Of a DNA stretch of 64,000 nt, positions 44,972-54,255 are shown in pieces. The stretch comes from Propionibacteriaceae bacterium (GTDB taxonomy: Bacteria > Actinomycetota > Actinomycetes > Propionibacteriales > Propionibacteriaceae): contig JAISAO010000031.1 in NCBI GenBank assembly GCA_031266665.1, positions 30,983 through 94,982 of the forward strand. The letters are read 5' to 3'. The position numbers and the translations under genes were made by a program. The notes under the pieces were generated by a model, which saw only the letters and a list, made by a program, of their open reading frames with translations, was not told the origin of the DNA and did not search any database. The stretch's first letter is position 1; every line of letters starts with the position of its first letter.

Positions 44972-45891
44972 GCGGCCGGGCCGGCGGCGCGCGCTCCCAG
45001 CTCGTCCCGGATGCCGGTCAGGGCGGCCGTCACCGCCGCCCGGCCGCCCCCGGCGCGGGCGGCCGCGTAGCCGGCGGCGAAGGCCGCCACCGGGGCGGCG
45101 GCGTGGGCCACGCCGTGGGAGGTCTCACGCACCACGGCCAGCAGGTCGACCCAGTCCGGCGTCTCCAGCCCCGTCAGGTCGAGGCGGGCGCGCAGAGCCT
45201 CCAGCCACTGGTCGACCACTGCCAACTCGTCCATGAATAATCCTTTCATTGTTGGGGTGGTTTCGGGAGGCCTCCCGAAACCGGCCCGGGCCACGTCGGC
45301 CCAGGTGTCGAGATCCAGCGCGCTGGCCGCCGGGACCGCCACGCCCACCAGGTCGAGCCCGCCCAGGAGGTCGCCCAGGGACGGCCCCCGCCCGGCCGGG
45401 TCAAACAGGTCGGGCGGTGGGACGCGGGCGCGGGCGCGTTGCAGCGCCCGGACGGCGTAGACGCCGGTGAGCCATTGCCGGCGCCCGGCGGCCAGGGCGA
45501 CTAGGCCGTCAACAGGCTGCGGCCGGCCGGCGATGGCGGCCCGCAGCGCGGCCAGCGCCGGGCCGGCCGCCGGCATGTCGCCGGCCAGGAGCATCACATA
45601 GTCCGCCGTCGCCCCGGCCGCCGCCAGCGCCTCCAGCCCGGCCTCGACCGCCCTGACGGGCCCCGAGCCGGCCGGCCGCTCGCAGGTGACCAGGACGTCC
45701 GGGGACCGGGGCAGGGCCGCGCGCGCCGTCGCCTCGGGGCCGACCACCACCACCGGCGCCGCCGGACGACAGGCCGCGACGGCTAGTTCCAACACCGTCC
45801 GCCCGTCGGGGCCGACCAGGCCGGTCTTGTCGACGCCGCCCAGCCTGGTGGCGCCCCCGCCGGCCAGGACGATCGCGGCCAGCTCCCGCAC
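44968..45891 (-). CDS. mobA: MobA-like molybdenum cofactor guanylyltransferase fused to a DUF6457-like domain
   Basis: 307 residues. The N-terminal nucleotidyltransferase has AAIVLAGGGATRLGGVDKTGLV and LLAGDMPAAGPALAALRAAI; it would add GMP to molybdopterin to form the bis-MGD cofactor used by the nearby PsrA/PhsA-like enzyme. A second domain begins near residue 218 (MDELAVVDQWLEALRARLDL) and is all-helical, resembling DUF6457, found alone or fused to MobA in actinobacteria. GTG start four bases after moaA. Confidence 0.88.
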   Translation of the reverse strand: MRELAAIVLAGGGATRLGGVDKTGLVGPDGRTVLELAVAACRPAAPVVVVGPEATARAALPRSPDVLVTCERPAGSGPVRAVEAGLEALAAAGATADYVMLLAGDMPAAGPALAALRAAIAGRPQPVDGLVALAAGRRQWLTGVYAVRALQRARARVPPPDLFDPAGRGPSLGDLLGGLDLVGVAVPAASALDLDTWADVARAGFGRPPETTPTMKGLFMDELAVVDQWLEALRARLDLTGLETPDWVDLLAVVRETSHGVAHAAAPVAAFAAGYAAARAGGGRAAVTAALTGIRDELGARAAGPAA

Positions 45892-45895
45892 GGCC

Positions 45896-46969
45896 TCAGC
45901 CGCCGATAGCCGACATCGGGCGTCGCGGCGGCCGGAAGCCCGGCCGGCCGATGCCGTGGCCAGCCGGCTTGTCGGCCACGCAGAGCCGGAAGATCTGGCT
46001 CAGCTCGGCGTCCGAGGCGCCCGCCCGCATCGCCCCCAGCAAGTCGGACTCGGCGTCGCTGAACAAACAGCCTCGCAACTGGCCGTCGGCCGTCAAACGG
46101 ACCCGGTCGCAGCGCGCGCAGAACGGACGGGTGACGGCGGCGATGACGCCGACCGTGCCCGGCCCGTCGTCGACCAGCCAGCGCGCGGCCGGCGCCGTGG
46201 TCGTCTCCGGCAGCGCCGTCAGGCGGTGGGAGGCCCCCAGCCGCTCCAAGATGGCGGCGGCCGAGATCATCCGGTCGCGCCGCCACAGGCGACCGCCGTC
46301 CAGGGGCATCTGTTCGATGAACCGCAGTTCGAAGCCCCGGGCCAGGGCGAAGGCCAGCAGCTCCTCGGCGTCGCCGTCGTTCACCCCCGGCAAGAGGACG
46401 GCGTTGATCTTGATCGGCTCCAGGCCGGCCTCTCGGGCCGCCTCCAAGCCCTCCAAGACCAGGCCCAGCCGGTCGCGCCCCGTGACGGCCGCGTAGCGCA
46501 GCCGGTCGACCGAGTCGAGCGACACGTTGACGCGGCCCAGACCGGCTCGCGCCAGCGGGCCGGCGACGTCGGCCAGTCCCACCCCGTTGGTGGTCAGCGA
46601 CACCGCGGGGGCCGCCGGCAAGTCCACGATGCCGGCGACCAGCTCGACCAGGTCGGGTCGGGCCAACGGCTCGCCGCCGGTCAGCCGGACGTTCACCAGG
46701 CCGAGCCCGGTGGCCAGGCCGACCGCCCGGACGATCTCGGCCGCCGTCATCAAGGAGCGGGCGGGCAGCCAGGGGATGCCTTCCGCCGGCAGGCAGTAGG
46801 AGCAGCGCAACGGGCAGCGGTCGGTCACCGACACCCGCAGATCGCGGTGCGCCCGGCCCAAGCGCCGGTCGCGCAGCGGACCGTCCGGGAACGGCTCCGT
46901 CCGGGGAACGGACAGCGGCCGGTCCGGCCCGGCGGCGGCGCCCGGCGCCGGCCGCACGACCGTGGTCAT
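45896..46969 (-). CDS. moaA: GTP 3',8-cyclase MoaA
   Basis: 357-residue radical SAM enzyme of the first step of molybdopterin synthesis. The N-terminal cluster motif is CPLRCSYC (preceded by DLRVSVTDR), and the C-terminal cluster ligands lie in FCARCDRVRLTADGQLRGC. The protein ends in the catalytically important GG. ATG 46969 overlaps the stop of the moaC-moaB-moaE fusion (ATGA); an earlier in-frame start four codons upstream is less likely. Confidence 0.96.
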   Translation of the reverse strand: MTTVVRPAPGAAAGPDRPLSVPRTEPFPDGPLRDRRLGRAHRDLRVSVTDRCPLRCSYCLPAEGIPWLPARSLMTAAEIVRAVGLATGLGLVNVRLTGGEPLARPDLVELVAGIVDLPAAPAVSLTTNGVGLADVAGPLARAGLGRVNVSLDSVDRLRYAAVTGRDRLGLVLEGLEAAREAGLEPIKINAVLLPGVNDGDAEELLAFALARGFELRFIEQMPLDGGRLWRRDRMISAAAILERLGASHRLTALPETTTAPAARWLVDDGPGTVGVIAAVTRPFCARCDRVRLTADGQLRGCLFSDAESDLLGAMRAGASDAELSQIFRLCVADKPAGHGIGRPGFRPPRRPMSAIGG

Positions 46970-48525
46970 GAGCCCACCCACTCGTCGGAGCCGTCGGCGA
47001 AGTGTTGCCTCTTCCAGGCCGGCAGCCCGGCTTTGACCCGGTCCACCAGCTCGGCGCAGGCCGCGAAGCCCTCGGCCCGGTGGGCGGTGGCGACGACGGC
47101 CGCGAAGGCCACCTCCCCGACCGCCAGCGCCCCGGTGCGGTGGCGGGCCGCGACCGCTTGCACCTGAGGCCGCTCGGCCAGCCAGGCCGCCAACAGGCGG
47201 CCCAGCTCGCGGCCCGCCGCCGGGTGGGCCTCGTAGTCCACCCGCGTGACCCGGCGGCCGCCGTCATGGTCACGGACGGCCCCGACGAAGCTGACCACCG
47301 AGCCCGATTCGGCCCGTCGCACCGCCGCCTCGAGGGCGCTGGGGTCGATCGGCTGCGGCCCCACTCGGGCCTCGACGATCCGCCCATCGGTCCCGTCCGC
47401 CTCCGGCCCGGCCCCGCCCGTGTCCGGCCCGACCCCGCCCGCCTCTGGCCCGGCCCCGCCCGCCCGGACGGCGGCCGGACTGGCGGCGGCCGGCGGGGCA
47501 TGGTCCAGGCCGTCCAGCTGGTCGACGATGTGGGCCGCCAGCGGGGCGATGAGGGCCGCCGTCTCGGCCGCCGCCTGGGGCGAGCCCGGCGCCGCCAGCA
47601 CCAAGGCCCGGCGGCCGCCCCGTTCGACCACGCCCGCGACCGACCGGCTCAAGGCCGCCGAGGCGACCGCGCGGGCGCCGATCGCGCGCACCGCCTCGGC
47701 CAGCCCCGGGACCGGCGCCGCCAACAGGGGGCCCAAGGCCTCGGGGGTGACGTCCCGGGGGCTCAGCCCCGTCCCGCCGGTGGTGATGACTAGTCGGCGG
47801 CCGGCGTCGACCAGCTCCAGGACGGCCGACCGGATCGCCTCCACCTGGTCCGGCACGACCCGCGCCACGACCGAGGCGCCCGCCCGCTCCAAGGCCGCCA
47901 CGATCAGCGGCCCGGACTGGTCCGCCCGGGCGCCGGCGGCACAACGGTCCGACACGGTCACCACGCCGGCCGGCGGCGCCGCCGCCACCCGGCCGCCGTC
48001 GGCCCAGGCCCCCGAGGCGCCGCCAGACTTGGCCACCACCTTGACCGACTCCAGACCGGCCGCCCGGTCGACCGACTTGATCATGTCGATCACCGTCAGA
48101 CCGGCCACAGCGGCGGCGGTCAGCGCCTCCATCTCGACCCCCGTGCGCGCGACCGTCGCCACCTGGGCGGCCACCACCACGGTCGCGCCCACCGCGATGT
48201 CGATATCGACGGCGGTCAGCGGCAGCGCGTGGCACAGCGGTATCAGCCAGCTGGCGCGCTTGGCGGCCTGGATGCCCGCGATCCGGGCGACCGCCAGGCC
48301 GTCCCCCTTGGCCAAACGGCCCTCGCGCAGCAGCCGGCGGGACTGCTCGGAACAGCGCACGACCGCCACGGCGCGGGCCTCCCGCCGGGTCTCCGGCTTG
48401 GCGGCGACATCAACCATGCGCACCCGGCCGGCCGCGTCGGCGTGCGTCAACTCCGCCGGCGGGCCGTCGCCCGGCTCGGCGGCGGCCGTGGCGCCGGGGT
48501 CTGGGAGACGAGGATAAGAAGTCAC
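46966..48525 (-). CDS. moaC-moaB-moaE: Triple fusion MoaC-MoaB(Mog)-MoaE
   Basis: 519 residues, three enzymes of one pathway. MoaC (about 25-165): RMVDVAAKPETRREA, KGDGLAVARIAGIQAAKR, PLCHALPL and TGVEMEALTA...DMIKSVD. MoaB/Mog (about 185-335): VVTVSDRCAAGARADQSGP and VITTGGTGLSPRDVTPEA. A G/P/A-rich linker with GGAGPEA-type repeats spans ~345-385. MoaE (about 388-519): SGSVVSFVGAVRDHDGG, the RHRTG segment, and AWKRQHFADGSDEW with the active-site Lys. A GTG start with AAGGAG 11 bases upstream. Pairwise fusions of these enzymes are known; the triple one should be checked for rarity. Confidence 0.93.
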   Translation of the reverse strand: MTSYPRLPDPGATAAAEPGDGPPAELTHADAAGRVRMVDVAAKPETRREARAVAVVRCSEQSRRLLREGRLAKGDGLAVARIAGIQAAKRASWLIPLCHALPLTAVDIDIAVGATVVVAAQVATVARTGVEMEALTAAAVAGLTVIDMIKSVDRAAGLESVKVVAKSGGASGAWADGGRVAAAPPAGVVTVSDRCAAGARADQSGPLIVAALERAGASVVARVVPDQVEAIRSAVLELVDAGRRLVITTGGTGLSPRDVTPEALGPLLAAPVPGLAEAVRAIGARAVASAALSRSVAGVVERGGRRALVLAAPGSPQAAAETAALIAPLAAHIVDQLDGLDHAPPAAASPAAVRAGGAGPEAGGVGPDTGGAGPEADGTDGRIVEARVGPQPIDPSALEAAVRRAESGSVVSFVGAVRDHDGGRRVTRVDYEAHPAAGRELGRLLAAWLAERPQVQAVAARHRTGALAVGEVAFAAVVATAHRAEGFAACAELVDRVKAGLPAWKRQHFADGSDEWVGS

Positions 48526-48644
48526 GGTTCGACCAACTCCTTAGTCAGAGGGCTGCGATGATACCTCGCCCCGACTCCCGAGAGGGAGTCTGGACACGGC
48601 CCTGGGCGGCCCCGGGAGGGGGTCGCCCGGCGCTCGGGAAGGAC
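48526..48644 (-). terminator. Hairpins between lysR and the moaC-B-E gene
   Basis: On the minus strand downstream of lysR, GGGCGACCCCCTCCCGGGG.. and GACTCCC-TCTC-GGGAGTC form two strong stems, without a long T run. Probable partial terminator before the moa operon. Confidence 0.4.
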
Positions 48645-49565
48645 TCAAACCAGGGGGTTGTCGCGCCTTTGCGACTGGGCCTGGAGCGCCCGCAGCATGG
48701 CCTTGACAGCCGCCACCCGTTGCGTCCCGGGCCGGCAGACGGCCAAGACCCGGTGGGTCGAGAACTCGGGGAAGGCCCGCGCCACGACCGCCGGGTTGAC
48801 GTGCGCCGCCAGGCAGGACCGCGTCAGGGCCGAGACGGCGCCGATTTGGGCGACCAGCTCTTGGGTGACGACATAATCGTCGCTCTCGTGCCGCACCCGG
48901 GGCCGGAAGCCGGCGCGCGCGCACAGGCCGACCAGGTGGTCGTGGCAGGCGGAGTGGCCGAAGACCCAATCCTGATCCTCCAGGTCCGCCAGCGCCAGCC
49001 GCTCCGAGGACGCCAGCCGGTGTTGGGCGGACATCACCAGGCAAACGTCGTCTTCGAATAGTGGAAGGCTGAAATAGGCTGAGAGATCAACCTGGCCGAG
49101 ATCGCCGAGATGCTGGTAGACCACACCGAGGTCGACTTTGCCGGCCTCCAGCAGCGCCAGCGTGGCGGCCGGATCGGCCTCGCTCAACGTCAGGTCGACG
49201 CCGGGCCCGGCGTCGGCCCGCAGCCGGGCCCAGGCCGGGGGCACGAGGGTGGCCAGGGCCGACGCGAAAGCCGCCAGCCGCACGCTCCCCCGGCGCAGGC
49301 CCCTGGTCTCCTGGGCCTCGATGACGATCGCCTCCAGATGGTGGGCCATGGCGTTGGCGTGGGCCAGCAGGTCTTGCCCGGCCGCGGTCACCGTCACCCC
49401 GGAGTGGCCGCGCAGCAACAACGGCACCCCGAGCGCCCGCTCCAGCGAGTTGATGTGGGCGGAGACGGTGGGCTGTCTGAGGCCGAGCGCCCGCGCGCCG
49501 CCCGACATCGACCCGGCCTCGGCCACCATCCGGAAAACCATCACCCAGCCCGGGTTCAACTCCAT
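48645..49565 (-). CDS. LysR-family transcriptional regulator
   Basis: 306 residues: N-terminal winged HTH (VFRMVAEAGSMSGGARALGLRQPTVSAHINSLE region, about 10-45) and a substrate-binding-like effector domain. It is divergent from the molybdoenzyme operon and upstream of the moa genes. A T-N11-A palindrome overlaps its own start codon. Likely controls the molybdoenzyme operon and itself; the effector is unknown. Confidence 0.92.
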   Translation of the reverse strand: MELNPGWVMVFRMVAEAGSMSGGARALGLRQPTVSAHINSLERALGVPLLLRGHSGVTVTAAGQDLLAHANAMAHHLEAIVIEAQETRGLRRGSVRLAAFASALATLVPPAWARLRADAGPGVDLTLSEADPAATLALLEAGKVDLGVVYQHLGDLGQVDLSAYFSLPLFEDDVCLVMSAQHRLASSERLALADLEDQDWVFGHSACHDHLVGLCARAGFRPRVRHESDDYVVTQELVAQIGAVSALTRSCLAAHVNPAVVARAFPEFSTHRVLAVCRPGTQRVAAVKAMLRALQAQSQRRDNPLV

Positions 49566-49578
49566 AGAAATATCCTAT
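49564..49578. promoter_or_regulatory. LysR-type operator candidate (T-N11-A)
   Basis: ATAGAAATATCCTAT, a dyad (ATAGnA...TnCTAT) containing TAG-N7-CTA. It overlaps the lysR ATG and lies 164 bases before the molybdoenzyme gene. Confidence 0.55.
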
Positions 49579-49741
49579 ATCAAACCATCACAGTTCGCGC
49601 ATCCACGATCTGACTAAAACTGTGGAAACGGCCGGCCGCCGTCACTAGCATCAACCAAAACCCTGGCCTGAGCCTTCGCTGGGGAGGGCTGGACCGGGGA
49701 TGGCCGGGACGGTCTGCCAGACTCTCTGAGGAGCGTGTTTC

Positions 49742-52027
49742 ATGGCTCAAGACAACGCCGCGCCGCCTAGCGGCGCCGGAGCTAGTCGGACGGTCACCCG
49801 GCGGCGGTTCCTCGGCGGCGCCGTCGCCGTCGGGACGCTCGGCGCCCTCGGCGGCCTGGCCTGGCGCTTCGGCCCGGACCTGTTCCACGCGGCCTTCTCG
49901 CCCAAGGCCGCCGAGGGCGCCGCCGCCGCCGTCGGGACCAAGCTGTTCACCACCTGCGGCCAATGCGATCAGGAGTGCGTGGTCACCGCCACGGTCCGCG
50001 GCGGAGTGCTGACGAAGCTCGACGGCGTGCCGGGGGACCAGAAGTCCGACGGCCACCTCTGCCCCAAGGGCCAGGCCGGGATCATGGAGCTGTACAACCC
50101 CTACCGGCTGAAGAAGCCGCTGGTCCGGACCAACCCGGTCAAGGGCTTCGACGTCGACCCCGGGTGGAAGGAGGTCTCCTGGGAGGAGGCCACCGACGTG
50201 GTGGCCTCCAAGCTGGCCGAGATCCTGGCCAGCGACGGACCCCGGGCCATCGCCGGCGACGACTTCAACTACATCGGCAGCTTCGCCAAGGCCCTGGGGA
50301 CGCCCAACACCTATCGCTGCGGCAATACTTGTTTCTACGGCCCCTACGCCACCCAGCTGGCGGTGACGGGCGGCAACTTCATCCACGCCGACCTGCGCCC
50401 CGGGGTGACCAAGTACATCCTGGCGCTGGCCAACACCGTCGGCACGGTCGAGAACCCATTCGCCCGCCAGGTGGCTCAGGCCAAAGCCGGCGGCGCCAAG
50501 CTGGTGGTGCTCGACCCCAGGCTGTCCGAGGCGGCGGCCAAAGCCGACCTCTGGGTGCCGATCAGGCCGGGGACGGACCAGGCCGCCCTGCTGGCGATCA
50601 TCAACGTCATCATCGCCGAGGACCTCTACGACCACGACTACGTGGACTCCAAAACGGTCGGCCTGGACGAGCTGACCGCCTTCATCCAGCCGTACACGCC
50701 CGAGTGGGCGGCGGCCATCACCGGGGTCGACGCCGCCACCCTGCGCGGCATCGGCCGGGACATGGGGACGATGCGCCAGGCGGTGGCGATCATCCGCAAG
50801 GGGCCGTCCCGCTCCCGCAAGGACTCCTGGCGCATGGTCCACGCCTGGGCGATCCTGAACGCCTTGGTCGGCGCCATCGACATGCCCGGCGGCTGCATCG
50901 CGGACCGCAGCGCGCCACTGGCCGCCGTCTCGGCGGCCAAGAAGGCGCCGGCGCCGTACCCGGAGGCGATCGACTCGCGCGAGAAGCTGATGCCGACGCC
51001 GGGCGGCCTGTACGACGCCAACCTGGGCAACTTCGGCACCCAGGACGCCTTCGCCGACTCGATCGTCAACGGCCCCTACCCGATCAAGTTCCTGCTCTGC
51101 GCCGGCGCCAACTGGCTGCACTCGTCGCCCAACACCGACAAGTGGGTGAAACTGCTCCAAGACCGCTTCCTGACCGTCATCGACTACCAGATGACCGACA
51201 CCGCCTGGCTGGCGGACGTGGTCCTGCCCTGCCCCACCTACCTGGAGCGCGAGGAGCTCATCAGCGCCAAGAACTACGCCCCCCTGCCCCAGGTCCAAGT
51301 CCGCCAGCCGGTGGTCGAGCGGCTGTACGACACCCGGACCGAGGCCGAGATCTACGACTTGCTGGCCGAGCCGCTGGGCCTGGCCGATTACCTGCCCCCC
51401 GAGGGCGAGCAGGTCTTCGACACCAGGCTGGAGCCGCTGGGCCTGACCTTCGACGAGCTCAAGGCCAAAGGCTTCATAATCCTTGACCAGCCGTTCACGC
51501 CGACGACCAAGTTCAAAACCCCCAGCGGCAAGATCGAGTTGTGTTCGAGCGTTTTGGCGGACGCCGGCTTCGACCCCTTGCCGACCTGGGTGGGAGAGCC
51601 GGTGGAGCCGACCGACGAGTATCCGCTCTACTTCGTCAGCTTCAACAGCGCCCGCACCTTCATGTCGGAGCACGCTTGGAACGAGTGGCTCAACCAGGCG
51701 GAGGACTACGGCCTCTGGATCAACGCCGCGACGGCCGCGGCCCGAGGCATCCGGTCCGGCGACAACGTGACGGTGACATCGCCCTACGGCAGGCTGACGG
51801 CGCCCGCCCGGATCACCCAGGGCATCCGCCCCGACACGGTGGCTCTGCTGCACGGGCACGGCCACCGCAACACGGGTTCGGCGCCCTTGACGCGGCTGGG
51901 GGCGAACGACAACGACATCGCCCGGCCGGCCACGGCCCAAGACCACATCGAGTGGTACCAGTCCAAGGAGGAGCCGTTCGCCAACGCGCGCTACCGCGAC
52001 TTCACCGTCAAAATCGAAAGAGTCTAG
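49742..52027 (+). CDS. Molybdopterin oxidoreductase catalytic subunit, PsrA/PhsA-like, Tat-exported
   Basis: 761 residues. The Tat signal is TRRRFLGGAVAVG (about 19-31). The N-terminal Fe4S4 ligands are CGQCDQEC near residue 75 and GHLCPKG. RCGNTCFYGPY near 197 is a good candidate for the Mo-coordinating Cys. The size and the NrfD-type partner resemble polysulfide/thiosulfate reductases (PsrA/PhsA), but tetrathionate, arsenate or other reductases of the family cannot be excluded from the sequence. CTGAGGAG precedes the ATG. First gene of a five-gene operon; acts outside the membrane with bis-MGD cofactor. Confidence 0.88.
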   Translation: MAQDNAAPPSGAGASRTVTRRRFLGGAVAVGTLGALGGLAWRFGPDLFHAAFSPKAAEGAAAAVGTKLFTTCGQCDQECVVTATVRGGVLTKLDGVPGDQKSDGHLCPKGQAGIMELYNPYRLKKPLVRTNPVKGFDVDPGWKEVSWEEATDVVASKLAEILASDGPRAIAGDDFNYIGSFAKALGTPNTYRCGNTCFYGPYATQLAVTGGNFIHADLRPGVTKYILALANTVGTVENPFARQVAQAKAGGAKLVVLDPRLSEAAAKADLWVPIRPGTDQAALLAIINVIIAEDLYDHDYVDSKTVGLDELTAFIQPYTPEWAAAITGVDAATLRGIGRDMGTMRQAVAIIRKGPSRSRKDSWRMVHAWAILNALVGAIDMPGGCIADRSAPLAAVSAAKKAPAPYPEAIDSREKLMPTPGGLYDANLGNFGTQDAFADSIVNGPYPIKFLLCAGANWLHSSPNTDKWVKLLQDRFLTVIDYQMTDTAWLADVVLPCPTYLEREELISAKNYAPLPQVQVRQPVVERLYDTRTEAEIYDLLAEPLGLADYLPPEGEQVFDTRLEPLGLTFDELKAKGFIILDQPFTPTTKFKTPSGKIELCSSVLADAGFDPLPTWVGEPVEPTDEYPLYFVSFNSARTFMSEHAWNEWLNQAEDYGLWINAATAAARGIRSGDNVTVTSPYGRLTAPARITQGIRPDTVALLHGHGHRNTGSAPLTRLGANDNDIARPATAQDHIEWYQSKEEPFANARYRDFTVKIERV

Positions 52028-52040
52028 GAGGGCCGCCGGT

Positions 52041-52733
52041 ATGGCACGTTGGGGCATGACCATCGACCTTGATCTATGCATCGGCTGCGAGGCCTGCACC
52101 GTGGCCTGCAAGGCCAACAATTTCACCCCGTCCGGGGTGTCCTGGCTGCGGATCGTCAAGGACGAGGCCGGCCAGTTCCCGAACGTCACCCGGCTGCCGT
52201 TCCCGCTGCAGTGCCAACAATGCGCCAAGGCGCCCTGCGTCGATGTCTGTCCGACCGGGGCCACCTATGTGCGCGACGACGGCATCGTGGCGGTCAACTA
52301 CGACAAATGCGTCGGCTGCCAGTACTGCGTCCTGGCCTGTCCCTACGGGGCGCGGACCTTCGTGGAGGACCTGGCGCCCTACTACCCGGCCGGGAAGACC
52401 GAGTTCGAGCTCTTCGCCGGCCTGCTCGGCGGCGAGCCCGACGCCGCCACCGGCCTGCCGGGGCGCCACCAGGCCGGGGTGGTCGAGAAATGCGTCTTCT
52501 GCGTCCAGAAGATCGAGTCCGGCATCGCCGCCGGTCTGACGCCGGGGGTGGACGCCGACGCCACGCCGGCCTGCGTCGTCACCTGCATCGCCGGGGCGCG
52601 CGTCTTCGGCGACCTGGACGACCCGGACAGCGCCGTCTCCCGCAAAGCCAGCTCCTCGGGCGCCTTCCGCTTCCACGAGGAGTACGGCACCGAGCCCAAC
52701 ATCTATTACCTGCCCGCGCGGCAGTTGGCATAG
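52041..52733 (+). CDS. Four-cluster ferredoxin subunit of the molybdoenzyme (PsrB/PhsB/DmsB-like)
   Basis: 230 residues with four [4Fe-4S] motifs: CIGCEACTVACKANN, CQQCAKAPCVDVCP, CVGCQYCVLACPYG, and a fourth built from CVFCVQKI and CVVTCIAGAR. No signal peptide, as usual: it is exported with the Tat-signal subunit. AGGAGGG precedes the ATG. Wires electrons between the NrfD-like membrane protein and the catalytic subunit. Confidence 0.94.
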   Translation: MARWGMTIDLDLCIGCEACTVACKANNFTPSGVSWLRIVKDEAGQFPNVTRLPFPLQCQQCAKAPCVDVCPTGATYVRDDGIVAVNYDKCVGCQYCVLACPYGARTFVEDLAPYYPAGKTEFELFAGLLGGEPDAATGLPGRHQAGVVEKCVFCVQKIESGIAAGLTPGVDADATPACVVTCIAGARVFGDLDDPDSAVSRKASSSGAFRFHEEYGTEPNIYYLPARQLA

Positions 52734-52757
52734 CACTACGCGTCAGGGGTGAGAATC

Positions 52758-53663
52758 ATGCCGGATCCAATACCCGCCGAGCAGACGACCTGGGGGTCGC
52801 TGGTGGTCATCTATCTGTTCATCGCCGGCGTCGGCGCGGGCGCCTACCTGACAGCCTGGTGGGCGGAGCGCCGCGGCCTGTCCGACCGGGTGGCCGTGGT
52901 GGGACGCCGTCTGGCGGGACCCCTGGTGGCCCTGGGCGCGCTGCTGCTGGTCTTCGACCTGGGCGCCGGCCTGACCCACCCCTGGCGGATCGTCTGGCTG
53001 TACACCCATCCGACGTCGATGATGAGCCTGGGGATTTGGATCCTGTCGGTCTTCATGGTGCTGGCCGTGATCGACGGCTACGCCTCGCTGGTCAAGTTCC
53101 GCGGCCGCCGGCTGCCCCGCCTCCGCGCCCTGGGAACGGTCGCCGCGGTCACAGCGGTCGGCGTCATGGTCTACACCGGCCTGTTGCTGGGCGTGATCGG
53201 CGCGGTGCCGTTCTGGAACAATCCGGCGCTGCCGCTGCTCTTCCTGGTGTCGGCGCTGTCGACCGGGATGGCCGCCACGCTGGCCGGGAGCGTCATAGTC
53301 TCGCGCCGCGCCGATGGCGTGGCGGCCTTCGGCGGCCTGCACATCGGGCTGGTGGGGACGGAGGCCCTGGTGCTGGCGGTGCTCCTATTCTTCGCCGCCA
53401 CCAGCCATCAGGCGACGACGCGATCCTCCTTCCAGGCCATCACCCAGGGCGGCCTGGCCCCGGTCTTCTGGCTGGGCCTGGTGACCCTCGGCCTGGCCGT
53501 GCCCTTGGTCTACAACCTGATCGGCCGCCGGCCGGCCGGCGCCGTCCTGCACGCCCCGGTCCCAGTCCTGCTGGAATGCGCGGCGGTTCTGATCGGCGGC
53601 TTCCTGCTGCGCCACCTGATCGTCGCGGCCGGCATGGTGGGCCATGGGTTCGTCTCGATTTGA
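52758..53663 (+). CDS. nrfD: NrfD/PsrC-family membrane anchor subunit
   Basis: 301 residues, about eight membrane segments. It begins MPDPIPAEQTTWGSLVVIYLFIAGVG, and the early WGSLVVIYLFIAGVGAGAY segment matches the first helix of NrfD/PsrC. Binds quinone/quinol and has no heme ligands visible. ATG 52758 is preferred to an earlier GTG (52749) because GGGGTGAG then acts as the ribosome-binding site. Overlaps the TorD-like gene by 20 bases. Confidence 0.9.
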   Translation: MPDPIPAEQTTWGSLVVIYLFIAGVGAGAYLTAWWAERRGLSDRVAVVGRRLAGPLVALGALLLVFDLGAGLTHPWRIVWLYTHPTSMMSLGIWILSVFMVLAVIDGYASLVKFRGRRLPRLRALGTVAAVTAVGVMVYTGLLLGVIGAVPFWNNPALPLLFLVSALSTGMAATLAGSVIVSRRADGVAAFGGLHIGLVGTEALVLAVLLFFAATSHQATTRSSFQAITQGGLAPVFWLGLVTLGLAVPLVYNLIGRRPAGAVLHAPVPVLLECAAVLIGGFLLRHLIVAAGMVGHGFVSI

Positions 53664-54255
53664 GGCCGGCGCGACGCCGGTGACGTCGCCCGACCGCTCG
53701 GAGGCCGCGGCCCTGGGCCTGATATCGGGACTGCTGCTGGGCCCCCCGTCGGCGGCGGTGGCCCGGGGGTTGGCGGCGGCCGGCCTGGGACTGCCGGAGC
53801 CGGCGGACCCGGAGGCTTTGGCCCGCGACCATCTGAGACTGCTGGGCGGCCTGCGGCCCGGCCACGGCCCGCCGCCGCCCTATGAGTCCGTCTGGCGGGG
53901 CGAGGGCCGGGTCATGGGCCGGGCCACCGAGGCGGTCTTGTCAGCCTACGACCAGGCCGGGGCCTGGCTAGAAGGCGCCGACGGGCGGCCGGCGGACCAT
54001 GTGGGCTTCGAGATCGGGTTCCTGTCCTACCTGGCCAAATGCCACGACGAGGCCGCGGGCCGAGACGACTCGGCGGCGCGGCTCAAGGCCGAACGGGCCT
54101 GGGACGAGTTCATGGCGGACCATGTCATGATGTGGGTGCCGGACTTGTGCCGGACACTGGAGAGGGCCGATCCCGGAGGCTTCTACGGCACCTTGGCCGC
54201 CTGGCTGGGGAACTACCTGGCGGCGGCCGGGGACGCCGAGCCAGCCGAGCCATGA
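53644..54255 (+). CDS. TorD/DmsD-family redox-enzyme chaperone
   Basis: 203-residue helical protein. YESVWRGEGRVMGRATEAVLSAYDQAGAW, DHVGFEIGFLSYL and FMADHVMMWVPDLCRTLE follow the TorD family pattern. It would bind the Tat signal of the catalytic subunit and assist cofactor insertion before export. The first codon could be ATG 53644 (overlapping nrfD) or a GTG at 53680. Its stop overlaps the next ATG (ATGA). Confidence 0.88.
   Translation: MGSSRFEAGATPVTSPDRSEAAALGLISGLLLGPPSAAVARGLAAAGLGLPEPADPEALARDHLRLLGGLRPGHGPPPPYESVWRGEGRVMGRATEAVLSAYDQAGAWLEGADGRPADHVGFEIGFLSYLAKCHDEAAGRDDSAARLKAERAWDEFMADHVMMWVPDLCRTLERADPGGFYGTLAAWLGNYLAAAGDAEPAEP

Noticed and set aside
49580..52264. 894-codon minus-strand open frame
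   Set aside because: It is the mirror of the molybdoenzyme and ferredoxin genes. High GC at third positions leaves the antisense frame open, and no motif or ribosome-binding site is present.
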